The translations under genes were made by a program, and so were the position numbers. The notes under the pieces are model-generated. The model saw only the letters and a list, made by a program, of their open reading frames with translations, was not told the origin of the DNA and ran no database searches. Below, piece after piece: positions 10,649 through 18,264 of a stretch of 47,129 bases of DNA. Positions within the stretch are counted from its first letter, which is position 1, and every line of letters begins with the position of its first letter. Source of the DNA: Billgrantia aerodenitrificans (GTDB lineage: Bacteria > Pseudomonadota > Gammaproteobacteria > Pseudomonadales > Halomonadaceae); assembly GCF_021404405.1 (NCBI RefSeq), contig NZ_JABFTV010000017.1, forward strand, positions 1-47,129. Reading direction: 5' to 3'.

Positions 10649-11961
10649 TGAACGCTCAACGTACCGAACGCCGGGAAGACACCGTTGTCGCGCCGTCGCG
10701 CTTCCCGCTGCGTGAAATCGTCCTGTTCGGCGCCCTGCTGGCGGTGATCCTTGGCATCTATATGGTGATGGGCACCGCCTACAGCACGCGCATGCTGGTG
10801 GAAGCCTCCTGCTACGCCATCCTGGCCCTGGGTCTGACCATCCAGTGGGGCTATGCCGGTCAGTTCAACGCCGGTGTGATGGGCTTCGTCGCCCTGGGCG
10901 GCTTCTCCGCCATGCTCTTCAGCGTGCCGGTCAACAACGCCTTCTGGGGCACCGAGCTGCCCGGCGAGCTGGGCCGGGTACTGCTCTACAGCGCGGCCGC
11001 AGCGGTGGTGGTGTACGGCGCCACCAAGCTCGACCGCATCGGGGTGCCGAAGAAGCTGCGCACCGTCATCGCCATCGTGCTGGCCGTGGTGCTCTATCTG
11101 GTGGTGATCAGCATGCTGCGCAGCGTGACCGGCGAGATCCAGTCCCGCGCCGGCTTCATCGGCGGCTTCGGCCTGCCCGCCTGGACCGGCTGGATCTTCG
11201 GCGGCGCCCTGGCCGGGGCCGTGGGCTACTTCATCGGCCATATCTGCCTGGGCCTGCGCAGCGACTACCTGGCCATCGCCACCCTCGGCATCGCCGAGAT
11301 CATCAAGGCCTTCCTCAAGAACTCCGACTGGCTGACCCGCGGCACCGCCACGGTATCGCCGCTGCCCTGGCCCACCCCGGGGCCCAGCGAGCTGGGCTTC
11401 ACCCTGGCCCGGGCGTTATACCTCTCGGTCACAGCAGCGATGATCGCGGTGATCTTCTTCCTGTTACACCGCGCCTATCACGCCCCCTGGGGCCGCATGA
11501 TCCGGGCCATTCGCGACAACGAGATCTCCGCCTCGGCGATGGGCAAGGACATCAACAAGCGCCGCCTGGAGATCTTCGTGCTGGGCTGCATCCTGATGGG
11601 CATTGGTGGTGGGGCGCTGGCCTCGTTCAACAGCCTGTTCGACCCCAACGGCTACCTGCCGCTGAACCACACCTTCCTGGTGCTGGTGATGGTCATCCTG
11701 GGCGGCCCGGGCAACAACCTGGGCACCATCTTCGGCGCCGTGGCGGTGTACATCATCTGGCTGATGTCCGAGCCGCTGGCACTGTTCCTGATGCAGGGTG
11801 CGGTGAGCATCGGCGAGGGCTGGTTCGGCTGGCAGCCGCCGGGCAACCTCGACAGCCGCGCACTGCAGGCGCGGGTATTCGTGATCGGCCTGCTGATCAC
11901 CCTGGTGCTGCGCTTCGCGCCGAATGGGTTGCTACCCGAAAAAGTAAAACACCACGGTTAG
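10648..11961 (+). CDS. livM: Branched-chain amino-acid ABC transporter permease LivM
   Basis: A 437-residue permease, partner of LivH. It has the family segments ILALGLTIQWGYAGQFNAGVMGF (in two parts: ILALGLTIQWGYAGQ, FNAGVMGF), the coupling loop GRMIRAIRDNEISASAMGKD and a hydrophobic C-terminal half. The length is on the long side because of an extra N-terminal region and a hydrophobic insert around residues 110-190, as in many LivM proteins. It is the last gene of the plus-strand operon and is followed by a long imperfect palindrome and a terminator shared with livK. Confidence 0.93.
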   Translation: MNAQRTERREDTVVAPSRFPLREIVLFGALLAVILGIYMVMGTAYSTRMLVEASCYAILALGLTIQWGYAGQFNAGVMGFVALGGFSAMLFSVPVNNAFWGTELPGELGRVLLYSAAAAVVVYGATKLDRIGVPKKLRTVIAIVLAVVLYLVVISMLRSVTGEIQSRAGFIGGFGLPAWTGWIFGGALAGAVGYFIGHICLGLRSDYLAIATLGIAEIIKAFLKNSDWLTRGTATVSPLPWPTPGPSELGFTLARALYLSVTAAMIAVIFFLLHRAYHAPWGRMIRAIRDNEISASAMGKDINKRRLEIFVLGCILMGIGGGALASFNSLFDPNGYLPLNHTFLVLVMVILGGPGNNLGTIFGAVAVYIIWLMSEPLALFLMQGAVSIGEGWFGWQPPGNLDSRALQARVFVIGLLITLVLRFAPNGLLPEKVKHHG

Positions 11962-12104
11962 AGAGGGCTGATTTATTGCTGCGCTCGATATCCTGGCCGC
12001 CGGCGGTGCTCGCTCTCCTCATGTAGCGGGCTACACTCCGGGAGCTGCGCTCCGGCGGCGACCAGCCTCTCATCGCTCGCGACATAAATCCGCACCTCTC
12101 TAAA
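11960..12104. repeat. ~145-bp imperfect palindrome, REP/BIME-like
   Basis: The outer arms AGAGAGGGCTGATTTAT and ATAAATCCGCACCTCTCT are inverted copies with a few differences. Inside, CTGGCCGCCGGCGGTGCTCG faces CGGAGCGCAGC and CGGCGGCGACCAG on the other side, around a TGTAGCGGGCTACA core. It lies just after livM, in a non-coding site typical of extragenic palindromes. Confidence 0.7.
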
Positions 12105-12119
12105 AACCACATTAAAAAG

Positions 12120-12147
12120 AAAGGCCTCGGCAAATGCCGAGGCCTTT
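12120..12147 (-). terminator. Bidirectional intrinsic terminator between livM and livK
   Basis: AAAGGCCTCGGC (12120-12131), loop AAAT, GCCGAGGCCTTT (12136-12147). Read on the minus strand it is followed by TTTCTTTTTAAT, so it is best as the livK terminator, 27 bp after the livK stop. It can also stop livM transcripts. Confidence 0.88.
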
Positions 12148-12174
12148 CAGTTTGCGGTCAGACCGAAGCGATGC

Positions 12175-13380
12175 TTAGAGGTCGACCAGGCCCTTGCCGA
12201 CGAAGGCGCCGTCCTCTACCACCATCTCGACCACTACGCCCGGTACGTCGCCGTTCTCGTCGAACTCATGGCTACCGGAAGCGCCTTCGTAGTTGATCTC
12301 TTCGCCTGCGGCGATCAGCTCGACGGCCTTTTCCCACTCGCCCGGCAGGATCACTTCGCCCGGAGCGGAGGAGACGCTGCGCAGGGCCTGGGAGAGGCCT
12401 TCACGCTCGGCGCTGCCGTTCTGCTCGATGGCCAGTGCCAGCAGGAAGGCGGCATCGTAGGCCTGGGCCGCGAACACCGCGGTGGGGTCGAGGCCGGCTG
12501 CCTGGGCAGCCTCGGCGAAGATCTCGGTGCCCGGCAGTTCGGGGCTGCCCGGACGGGTAGCGATCATGCCTTCGAGCACGTCGGCACCCACTGCCTCGAC
12601 CAGCGAGGAGCCCACCATGCCATCGGCGCCGGCATACTGGGTGAACATGCCACCCTCATAGGCCTGACGCAGAATGGTCTGGCCCGAGCCGTCGGCGTAG
12701 GCCAGCACCACCAGGGTTTCGGCACCACTGGCGGAGAGCGAGCCCAGCTCGGAGCGGTAGTCGGCGCGGCCATCCTCATGGGCCACGTTCTCAGCCACCA
12801 GGCCGCCACCCGCCTCGAAGGCTTCGGTGAAGGCATCCGCCAGGCCACGACCGTAGTCGTTGTTGACGTAGGTGACCGCGACCTCATCGAAGCCCTTGTC
12901 GAGCATCAGCTTGGCCAGGATCTCACCCTGATAGGAGTCCGAAGGTACGGTACGGAACACCAGGTCGTTGTCGTCGAGCTCGGTAACCGCCGGTGCGGTG
13001 GAAGCCGGCGACACCATCACCACCCCACCGGGAATGGCGGCACTGTTGGCCGCTGCCACGGTGGCACCGGTACACAGCGCACCGACGATGGCCGTGACGT
13101 TCTCGGTGTTGACCATGCGGTCGGCCGCGTTGGAAGCCGCCGAGGCGTCGCTACAGGTGGTGTCGGCGCTGGGCATGACCAGCGTCTGTCCGCCAAGAAT
13201 GCCGCCCTGCTCATTGATCTGCTGAACCGCCAGCCGCGCGCCGTCATAGATCGGCGGCGTCAGGCTCTCGATGGGGCCGGTAAAGCCGCCGATGAAGCCG
13301 ATCTTCACTTCCGCCTGCGCCGCGCCAACGAATGCTACGCTGGTGGCTGCGATCGCCATCGCTAGAACGCTTTTCTTCAT
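12175..13380 (-). CDS. Branched-chain amino-acid ABC transporter periplasmic binding protein LivK
   Basis: A 401-residue type I periplasmic binding protein. ATG 13380 gives a classical signal peptide (MKKSVLAMAIAATSVAFVGA, cleaved after AQA) and the mature protein begins EVKIGFIGGFTGP, the usual first strand of LivJ/LivK proteins; further motifs are GGQTLVMPSADT, a Cys pair, and VTYVNNDYGRGLAD. It should bind the ligand for LivGFHM. It is convergent with that operon and so has its own promoter, allowing separate expression. Ligand identity is uncertain: family members bind leucine-type amino acids, amides or urea. Confidence 0.92.
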   Translation of the reverse strand: MKKSVLAMAIAATSVAFVGAAQAEVKIGFIGGFTGPIESLTPPIYDGARLAVQQINEQGGILGGQTLVMPSADTTCSDASAASNAADRMVNTENVTAIVGALCTGATVAAANSAAIPGGVVMVSPASTAPAVTELDDNDLVFRTVPSDSYQGEILAKLMLDKGFDEVAVTYVNNDYGRGLADAFTEAFEAGGGLVAENVAHEDGRADYRSELGSLSASGAETLVVLAYADGSGQTILRQAYEGGMFTQYAGADGMVGSSLVEAVGADVLEGMIATRPGSPELPGTEIFAEAAQAAGLDPTAVFAAQAYDAAFLLALAIEQNGSAEREGLSQALRSVSSAPGEVILPGEWEKAVELIAAGEEINYEGASGSHEFDENGDVPGVVVEMVVEDGAFVGKGLVDL

Positions 13381-13405
13381 GGTTGTTCTTCTCACTCTGG
13401 TTTTA

Positions 13406-13429
13406 ACGTCTGGTTTATTACGTCTGGTT
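13406..13429. repeat. Short direct repeats upstream of livK
   Basis: ACGTCTGGTT occurs at 13406-13415 and 13420-13429 (14-bp step), and a partial TCTGGTT copy lies at 13396-13402. They are 16-50 bp upstream of the livK start and could be an activator or repressor site; no binding protein is known. Confidence 0.4.
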
Positions 13430-13644
13430 ACCAAGGACAGACACACACCCTAAATCTGGAAGCCTATGAGGCAAAACACAAGCCCCCCATACCAACGATC
13501 TAGCCCGGAACTACAACGCCAACTCCCTATCGGAGATGAACAATCCCGTTTCGGCACAAACGTCGGGCGCGACCTGCAAGAAACGCCGCCGCCGGCCTTC
13601 GCCTATACTGATTGACCCGTCATGCCATCCGACAGGAGGCACCC

Positions 13645-14403
13645 ATGCGCTCCGCTCTCCCACCCCTTGCGCTGCTGGTATCGCTCGGCCTGGCCACCGG
13701 CGCTCACGCCTTCACTCCCGCCGGCAACGACATCGTCTACGAAGTAGGCGACGAAACCTTCGAAGGCTACTACGCCGCCGCCAGCGGAGAGGCCAGCGGC
13801 ACGGTACTGATCGTTCACGACTGGAACGGGCTGGACGACTACGAACGTCAGCGCGCCGACATGCTGGCCGAGCAGGGCTATGACGCCTTCGCCGTGGACC
13901 TGTTCGGCCAGGGCAATCGCCCCGAGACCCTCGACGCCCGCCAGGAAGCCACCCGCGCGCTCTACTCCGACCGCGAGCGCATGCGCGAGCTGACCCTGGC
14001 CGGCCTGGCCGAGGCACGCGAACAGGGCGCCGCGGAGAGCGTCGTCATCATGGGCTACTGCTTCGGTGGGGCCGTGGCGCTGGAGATCGCCCGTTCGGGC
14101 GAGGCCGACGACGTGGCTGGCTACACCAGCTTCCACGGCGGCGTGGCCACACCGGACGGCCAGGAGTGGCCCGAAGAGGTGCCGCCGCTGCTGATCGCCC
14201 ACGGCGGCGCCGACACCAGCGTCACCATGGAAGACGTCAGCGGGCTGGTCGAAGAGCTCGAGGCCATCGAGGCCACCTACGAGATCCAGATCTACTCCGG
14301 CGCTCCCCACGGCTTCACCGTGTTCGGCGACGAACGCTACCAGCAGCGCGCCGACGAGAAGTCCTGGGCAGCCTTTCTGAGCCTGTTAGAGGAGGTGCTA
14401 TGA
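13645..14403 (+). CDS. Exported dienelactone hydrolase family protein
   Basis: A 252-residue alpha/beta hydrolase with a signal peptide (MRSALPPLALLVSLGLATGA, then HA|F). ATG 13645 follows an AGGAGG at 13633-13638. The nucleophile is a cysteine in GYCFGG (C139), as in dienelactone hydrolases; the Asp lies in AHGGADTSV and the His in SGAPHGF. DLH enzymes open lactone rings or hydrolyse small esters. A periplasmic location is unlike the cytoplasmic chlorocatechol-pathway enzyme, so the substrate is open. Its stop overlaps the next start (ATGA at 14400-14403), so the pair is translationally coupled. Confidence 0.87.
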   Translation: MRSALPPLALLVSLGLATGAHAFTPAGNDIVYEVGDETFEGYYAAASGEASGTVLIVHDWNGLDDYERQRADMLAEQGYDAFAVDLFGQGNRPETLDARQEATRALYSDRERMRELTLAGLAEAREQGAAESVVIMGYCFGGAVALEIARSGEADDVAGYTSFHGGVATPDGQEWPEEVPPLLIAHGGADTSVTMEDVSGLVEELEAIEATYEIQIYSGAPHGFTVFGDERYQQRADEKSWAAFLSLLEEVL

Positions 14404-15485
14404 CCCGGCGATTCCGCCCCCTGCCGCTGACCGAGCTGAGCGGCAGCCATCACGAGATCGGCGCCCAGCACGGCCGCATTCACCGCCAGCTGATCCAGCG
14501 CGGTATCGACGTCTACGGGCAGCTGTTTCACGACTTCGTCGGCATTCGCTGGGAAGAGGCCCGCGACCGGGCCTGCCACTTCGAGGCGCAAATCGCCCAG
14601 GGCTTTCCCGCCATTCTCGAAGAGATGAACGGCATCGCCTGGGGCGCAGGCGTCGACTTCCTCGACATCCTGACGCTCAACTGCCGCAGCGAAATCGCCC
14701 TGACCCAGGCCAGCGGCGGCTGCTCGGCCTTCTCCCTGCAGCGCCACGGGCAACAGTGGCTGGCACAGAACTGGGACTGGCGCAGCGACCAGCTCGACAA
14801 CGTGGTCGCCCTGCACGTGCACGGCGATGGCAAGCCAGCGCTGATTAGCATCGGCGAGGCCGGCATGGTAGGCAAAGTGGGGATGAACGAGCGGGGCATC
14901 GGCGTATGCCTCAACGCCATTCGCTCGCAGACCTGCGGCAGCGGGTTGCCGATCCATATCGCCCTGCGCAAGATCCTGGAGAGCGAAGACATGGAGAGCG
15001 CCCTTGCCGTGGCCACTCACGACCGGGTCTGCTCGCCCGCCCACTTCCTGCTCGCCAGCGCTCAGGTCGGCAACGAAGGGGGCCAGGCCGTGGGGCTCGA
15101 GGTTCAGCCCGGCGAGCCGGGGCGAATCGCGCCGCGCAGCGGCATCGTCACCCACACCAACCATCTCTACGCCGACAACACCCCCTGCCCGGTGCAGGAC
15201 TATCCCCGGGTCGACTCACAGCCGCGGCTGTGCCGCCTCGACGCGCTGCTGCACGACGAGCTGCCGTCGAACGCTCCCCTCGACGAAGCGCGCCTGTTCG
15301 ACGTGCTCAGCGACCATCAGGGCGCGCCGCTGTCGATCTGTCGTCACTTCAATCCCGACCAGCCCGCCGAAGAGCGCATGGAAACCCTCTTCTCGGTAGT
15401 GATGAATCTGAGCGAGCGCCGCCTGACTGTGCGCCACGGCAAACCCTGCGAAAGCGATGACAGTCTGAGCGTCACTCTGAGCTGA
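14400..15485 (+). CDS. C45 family acyltransferase/autoproteolytic peptidase (AAT-like)
   Basis: A 361-residue protein of the acyl-CoA:6-aminopenicillanic-acid acyltransferase (peptidase C45) family. The nucleophile is C108 in ASGGCSAFS. Family members cut themselves just before this cysteine to form an Ntn-hydrolase active site. The NWDW motif (~res 124-127), the VGKVGMNERGIGVCLN segment and THTNHLY are all typical. The start codon overlaps the DLH stop. Bacterial members hydrolyse or transfer acyl groups on amides, with unknown natural substrates. The 3' end overlaps the convergent gene by 14 bp. Confidence 0.83.
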   Translation: MTRRFRPLPLTELSGSHHEIGAQHGRIHRQLIQRGIDVYGQLFHDFVGIRWEEARDRACHFEAQIAQGFPAILEEMNGIAWGAGVDFLDILTLNCRSEIALTQASGGCSAFSLQRHGQQWLAQNWDWRSDQLDNVVALHVHGDGKPALISIGEAGMVGKVGMNERGIGVCLNAIRSQTCGSGLPIHIALRKILESEDMESALAVATHDRVCSPAHFLLASAQVGNEGGQAVGLEVQPGEPGRIAPRSGIVTHTNHLYADNTPCPVQDYPRVDSQPRLCRLDALLHDELPSNAPLDEARLFDVLSDHQGAPLSICRHFNPDQPAEERMETLFSVVMNLSERRLTVRHGKPCESDDSLSVTLS

Positions 15486-15747
15486 AGCGCCCCAGCCCCT
15501 CGTCACCCAGGCCAGGCTCGAGCAGCTCCCCTTTCAGGTAGCGCTCGGAGGTGAGCATGAACGAGCGCCGGAACAGCTCGTGCCGGGCCTCTTCCCGATG
15601 GAGCTGCAGCAACTCGAACTCCTCTTGAGAGAGTGTAGTGTCCTGGCGCGGGTACTCGCGGGCCAGGCGCACCGAGCACGATGTGGCACCACAGATCTGA
15701 AGGGCAGGCGTGGCCCCACGGATGGCGGTAGGTGTGAAGTACGACAT
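15472..15747 (-). CDS. Small hypothetical protein behind a Fur box (91 aa)
   Basis: I do not recognise this 91-residue soluble protein. It contains two cysteines early (ICGATSC), then an acidic/basic helical part (SQEEFELLQLHREEARHELF) and ends GLGRFSSE. The start is supported by GGAGG 6 nt before ATG 15747, and a perfect Fur-like palindrome lies 22-44 bp upstream of the ATG, so it is probably expressed under iron limitation. Its 3' end overlaps the end of the C45 gene by 14 bp. Confidence 0.65.
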   Translation of the reverse strand: MSYFTPTAIRGATPALQICGATSCSVRLAREYPRQDTTLSQEEFELLQLHREEARHELFRRSFMLTSERYLKGELLEPGLGDEGLGRFSSE

Positions 15748-15768
15748 TGGCGACCTCCGTTAGCGCCA

Positions 15769-15791
15769 TTAATGATAACAATTATCATTAA
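15769..15791. promoter_or_regulatory. Perfect Fur-box palindrome
   Basis: TTAATGATAA (15769-15778), CAA, TTATCATTAA (15782-15791): 10-bp arms with no mismatch, close to the GATAATGATAATCATTATC Fur consensus. It lies between divergent small genes and points to iron repression of the minus-strand gene at least. Confidence 0.88.
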
Positions 15792-15837
15792 CTATCGGAA
15801 ATCTAGCCGCTCCTCTGACCTCTGTCAATTATCGACA

Positions 15838-15915
15838 AGAAAAATCATTCTCATTTGAGCACATGCTTGTTCAGCCTCAGTCGGCCTGGTAAAAAGCAAG
15901 AGTTCTCATTCTCAC
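15838..15915. promoter_or_regulatory. Two further Fur-like sites
   Basis: AAATGAGAATGATTTTT on the minus strand (within 15838-15856) and TGAGAATGAGAAC on the minus strand (within 15902-15915) both carry the GA(T/G)AATGA hexamer pattern. They sit 15-90 bp before ATG 15930. They are weaker than the main box. Confidence 0.5.
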
Positions 15916-15929
15916 AAGGAAGCGTCACC

Positions 15930-16304
15930 ATGAAAGCCCTATCCGCCCTTCTGCCCGCCCTGCTCGTCAGTCTGATGAGCGCCACCGCCGTTGCCGACTC
16001 AGCCCCCGCCCACTTCAAGGGCGAGCCCGCCGACACCCTGGCCCAGGCCGTGGCCAACTTCTCCGAATACAACCAGCGCCTGGCCGAACTGCTGGCCCAG
16101 GACGAGCTGGCCATCACCGATCTCGGTACCGTTCACGAGCTGACTTACACCCTGGAAAATGCGCTGGAGAAGATTCAGGAGGAAGTGGAAGCCATGGCGC
16201 ATACCCTGGAGGAAGTGCACCAGGGCTCGGAGACGGGCGACTTCGAACGCGTGCAGAGCAACGGCGTCGCCTACCTCGAGGCCGCCCAGACGCTGGTGCC
16301 CTGA
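15930..16304 (+). CDS. Small exported helical protein (DUF6746-like), copy 1
   Basis: A 124-residue periplasmic protein: signal peptide MKALSALLPALLVSLMSATA then VADSAPAHFKG. The mature part is helical and acidic (LAQAVANFSEYNQRLAELLA..., ALEKIQEEVEAMAHTLEEVH). ATG 15930 has AAGGA 9 nt upstream. It aligns along its length with the gene at 17100: shared DTLxQAV, ENALxKIxEE and a Y-L-E C-terminal segment. I believe this is the DUF6746 family, from memory. Fur-like sites upstream suggest iron regulation. Function unknown. Confidence 0.75.
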   Translation: MKALSALLPALLVSLMSATAVADSAPAHFKGEPADTLAQAVANFSEYNQRLAELLAQDELAITDLGTVHELTYTLENALEKIQEEVEAMAHTLEEVHQGSETGDFERVQSNGVAYLEAAQTLVP

Positions 16305-16321
16305 ACGGCTCCCCCGCCAAC

Positions 16322-16912
16322 CTAGCCGGCCAACGCCTCCTCCACCACCGCTCGCGCTTCCGCACTCATGGGTAGCGTCAGCGCCAGCTCGTGAGCCTTG
16401 GGCGACATCTTCTTCCAGGTCATCTGCACGATGCGCACCAGGTGGTCATGCTCCACCTGCTTGGAAAAGTCGGCGAAGTAGTTCTCGAGAAACACCAGGC
16501 AAGCACAGTCTTCCACCGCCTGGGTGCCCGGATCGCGGCCCAGGCCCTGCTTGCGGATCATCCGTGACACCTCGGCGGCCTCTTCAGCCGAATAGCCCGC
16601 CGCTTCCATCACCCGCGCGGTGGTTTCACCGGCACGTTTGCCCTGATCGCGGCGCCAGGTCAGGTAGCCCACACGTCCCTCGGGGTACTCGTTGCGCGGC
16701 ACCTCCCAGCGCTGCAGATGCTGCGAGCGCACGGCGATCTGCACCAGCTCGCTGGGCGCTTCGACCACGCGCGCGAGCCAGGCGCTCATGCGCCCCGCAT
16801 GCCACAGCTCCAGCGGCAGCGTCTCGCCCTCCACCTCTACCTGACGCGGATCCTGCGCATGCAGGGCATCCAGCTCGGTCAGCGCGCGCTGAAAGGGGGT
16901 TGGCTCAGTCAT
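16322..16912 (-). CDS. DUF4202 family protein
   Basis: A 196-residue soluble protein. The family hallmarks are histidine-containing helices: LPLELWHAGRMSAWL, IAVRSQHLQRWEVPR, then the VGYLTWRRDQGKR and VEDCACLVFLENYF segments. The conserved His/Asp pattern resembles an HD-like metal site, but no function is established. ATG 16912 follows GAGGAAA; an upstream start would add ~39 residues without homology. It is convergent with the gene at 15930 and divergent from its paralogue at 17100. Confidence 0.8.
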   Translation of the reverse strand: MTEPTPFQRALTELDALHAQDPRQVEVEGETLPLELWHAGRMSAWLARVVEAPSELVQIAVRSQHLQRWEVPRNEYPEGRVGYLTWRRDQGKRAGETTARVMEAAGYSAEEAAEVSRMIRKQGLGRDPGTQAVEDCACLVFLENYFADFSKQVEHDHLVRIVQMTWKKMSPKAHELALTLPMSAEARAVVEEALAG

Positions 16913-17020
16913 GGGGCTTTCCTCGTAAATCGTTGTAGCCACAGGATACCGCACCCGGTGGGCAGCGAACGAGCCGGAGCGTGAACAAGAACCACCCGCC
17001 CCATGACGAGCCAGGACAAG

Positions 17021-17057
17021 ATGCCGCATCGCTTCGCCTTGTTGAGCGATGCGGCAT
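17021..17057. other. Perfect 13-bp inverted repeat upstream of the second DUF6746-like gene
   Basis: ATGCCGCATCGCT (17021-17033), 11-nt loop, AGCGATGCGGCAT (17045-17057). It ends 42 bp before ATG 17100. There is no T-run and no plus-strand gene close upstream, so it is either an operator or a 5'-UTR hairpin and not a terminator. Confidence 0.6.
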
Positions 17058-17099
17058 TAACTAGCATTCAAAATGCTTCTTAACAGACGAGGTATGCAG

Positions 17100-17513
17100 A
17101 TGAAACTCCTTACCGTGGCCCTTCTACTCGCCCTGCTACCCCTGAGCGTTGCCCAAGCCCAGGAAGAGACCCAGGAACAAGATCAGATGCAGGAGGAAGA
17201 ACTCGTCGAACAACTGGAACAGGCCCAAGGCCAGCCCATCGACACCCTCAAACAGGCCGTCGACGCCCTGGAACTCCGCAACGACCTGCTCGAAGTCCTG
17301 CTCAGCAAAAATGAGCTCACCGAAGGCGACATGGCCATCATTCAGCAGCTCACCGAGACCATGGAAAACGCGCTGACCAAGATCGACGAAGAGCTCGGCA
17401 TCATGCGCGAACACGTGCAGGAAGTACGCTCGGGCGCCGATGCTCGTGAGCAGGAGCGTATCCGCGAGAACGGGCAGGAGTACCTGGAACGGATCAAGAC
17501 GCTGATGCAATAA
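17100..17513 (+). CDS. Small exported helical protein (DUF6746-like), copy 2
   Basis: A 137-residue paralogue of the protein at 15930. Signal peptide MKLLTVALLLALLPLSVA, then QAQEE and a glutamate/glutamine-rich linker that copy 1 lacks (QEQDQMQEEELVEQLEQ). The conserved core is DTLKQAVDALE..., ENALTKIDEELG and GQEYLERIKTL. ATG 17100 is chosen because GAGG ends 7 nt before it; ATG 17094 is only 1 nt from the same GAGG. The long charged helices could form a coiled coil. Function unknown. Confidence 0.75.
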   Translation: MKLLTVALLLALLPLSVAQAQEETQEQDQMQEEELVEQLEQAQGQPIDTLKQAVDALELRNDLLEVLLSKNELTEGDMAIIQQLTETMENALTKIDEELGIMREHVQEVRSGADAREQERIRENGQEYLERIKTLMQ

Positions 17514-17524
17514 GCCAGGCCAAC

Positions 17525-17546
17525 GCCCGGCGGAGCGTCGCCGGGC
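17525..17546. terminator. Hairpin between convergent genes
   Basis: GCCCGGCG (17525-17532), loop GAGCGT, CGCCGGGC (17539-17546), between the stops of the exported protein gene and cytochrome b561. No T-run. Confidence 0.45.
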
Positions 17547-17555
17547 CTACCGTTC

Positions 17556-18080
17556 CTAGCGCACTAGCATGCGGCCCAACACATCCTGCCCATGGCGGCG
17601 GTGCCAGAACACCATTGCCACATGGCCGACGATCAGCGCCAGCAGCAGCCAGCCCAGCTCACCGTGCAGCAGGCTGCCCGCAGCCACCATCCACTCGATA
17701 CGCTCGCCCTCGAAGCCCGACATCAGCGGAATGCCGAATGGTTCGAAGGCGCGACCCGAACCGTACTGCCGCAGCAGCGCCAGGGTCGGCACCACCAGCA
17801 TCAAACCGTAGAGTGCCAGGTGCCCCAGGCGCGCTGCCCTGCTCACTGCCGGCGGCTGGCTCGCCCGGCTCGCCAGCGCCCAGAGTACTCGCACCACCAC
17901 CAGCACCATCAGCAGGAAGCCTGTGGACCGATGGGTCGGCCACAGCAGCTCGTCCAGTGCGCTGTCGCTCAACAGCACCCGAACGCTGGTGGTGGTGAAT
18001 TGCCAGGCCAGCAGCAGCGCCATACCCCAGTGCAAATAACGATTCACGCGCCCATAGTGGGCGTTCCCTGCAGGGCTCAT
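17556..18080 (-). CDS. Cytochrome b561 (diheme inner-membrane cytochrome)
   Basis: A 174-residue membrane protein with four hydrophobic segments. Heme-ligand histidines are visible in RVNRYLHWGMALLL (TM1), WPTHRSTGFLLM (TM2), HGELGWLLLALIVGHVAMVF (TM4, two His), matching the YbdB/CybB-type b561 family. Such proteins pass electrons between quinone and periplasmic acceptors, for example superoxide. AKR is transcribed divergently 184 bp away. Confidence 0.9.
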   Translation of the reverse strand: MSPAGNAHYGRVNRYLHWGMALLLAWQFTTTSVRVLLSDSALDELLWPTHRSTGFLLMVLVVVRVLWALASRASQPPAVSRAARLGHLALYGLMLVVPTLALLRQYGSGRAFEPFGIPLMSGFEGERIEWMVAAGSLLHGELGWLLLALIVGHVAMVFWHRRHGQDVLGRMLVR

Positions 18081-18264
18081 GACTCATTCCTTATCACGGA
18101 TCAGGAAGCGGGTTCGTTACGCCTGAAAACCCAACGATAACGACAGAATGAGGAAACCCTGTGAACAATGCGACGGGGCTGCTCGCTTGGGATGGAATGC
18201 TTGGCTTGCGCATCCTGTGCTGCGCTCGGCATGATGAATGCCCGAACCCTGACGCGGAGCCAGC

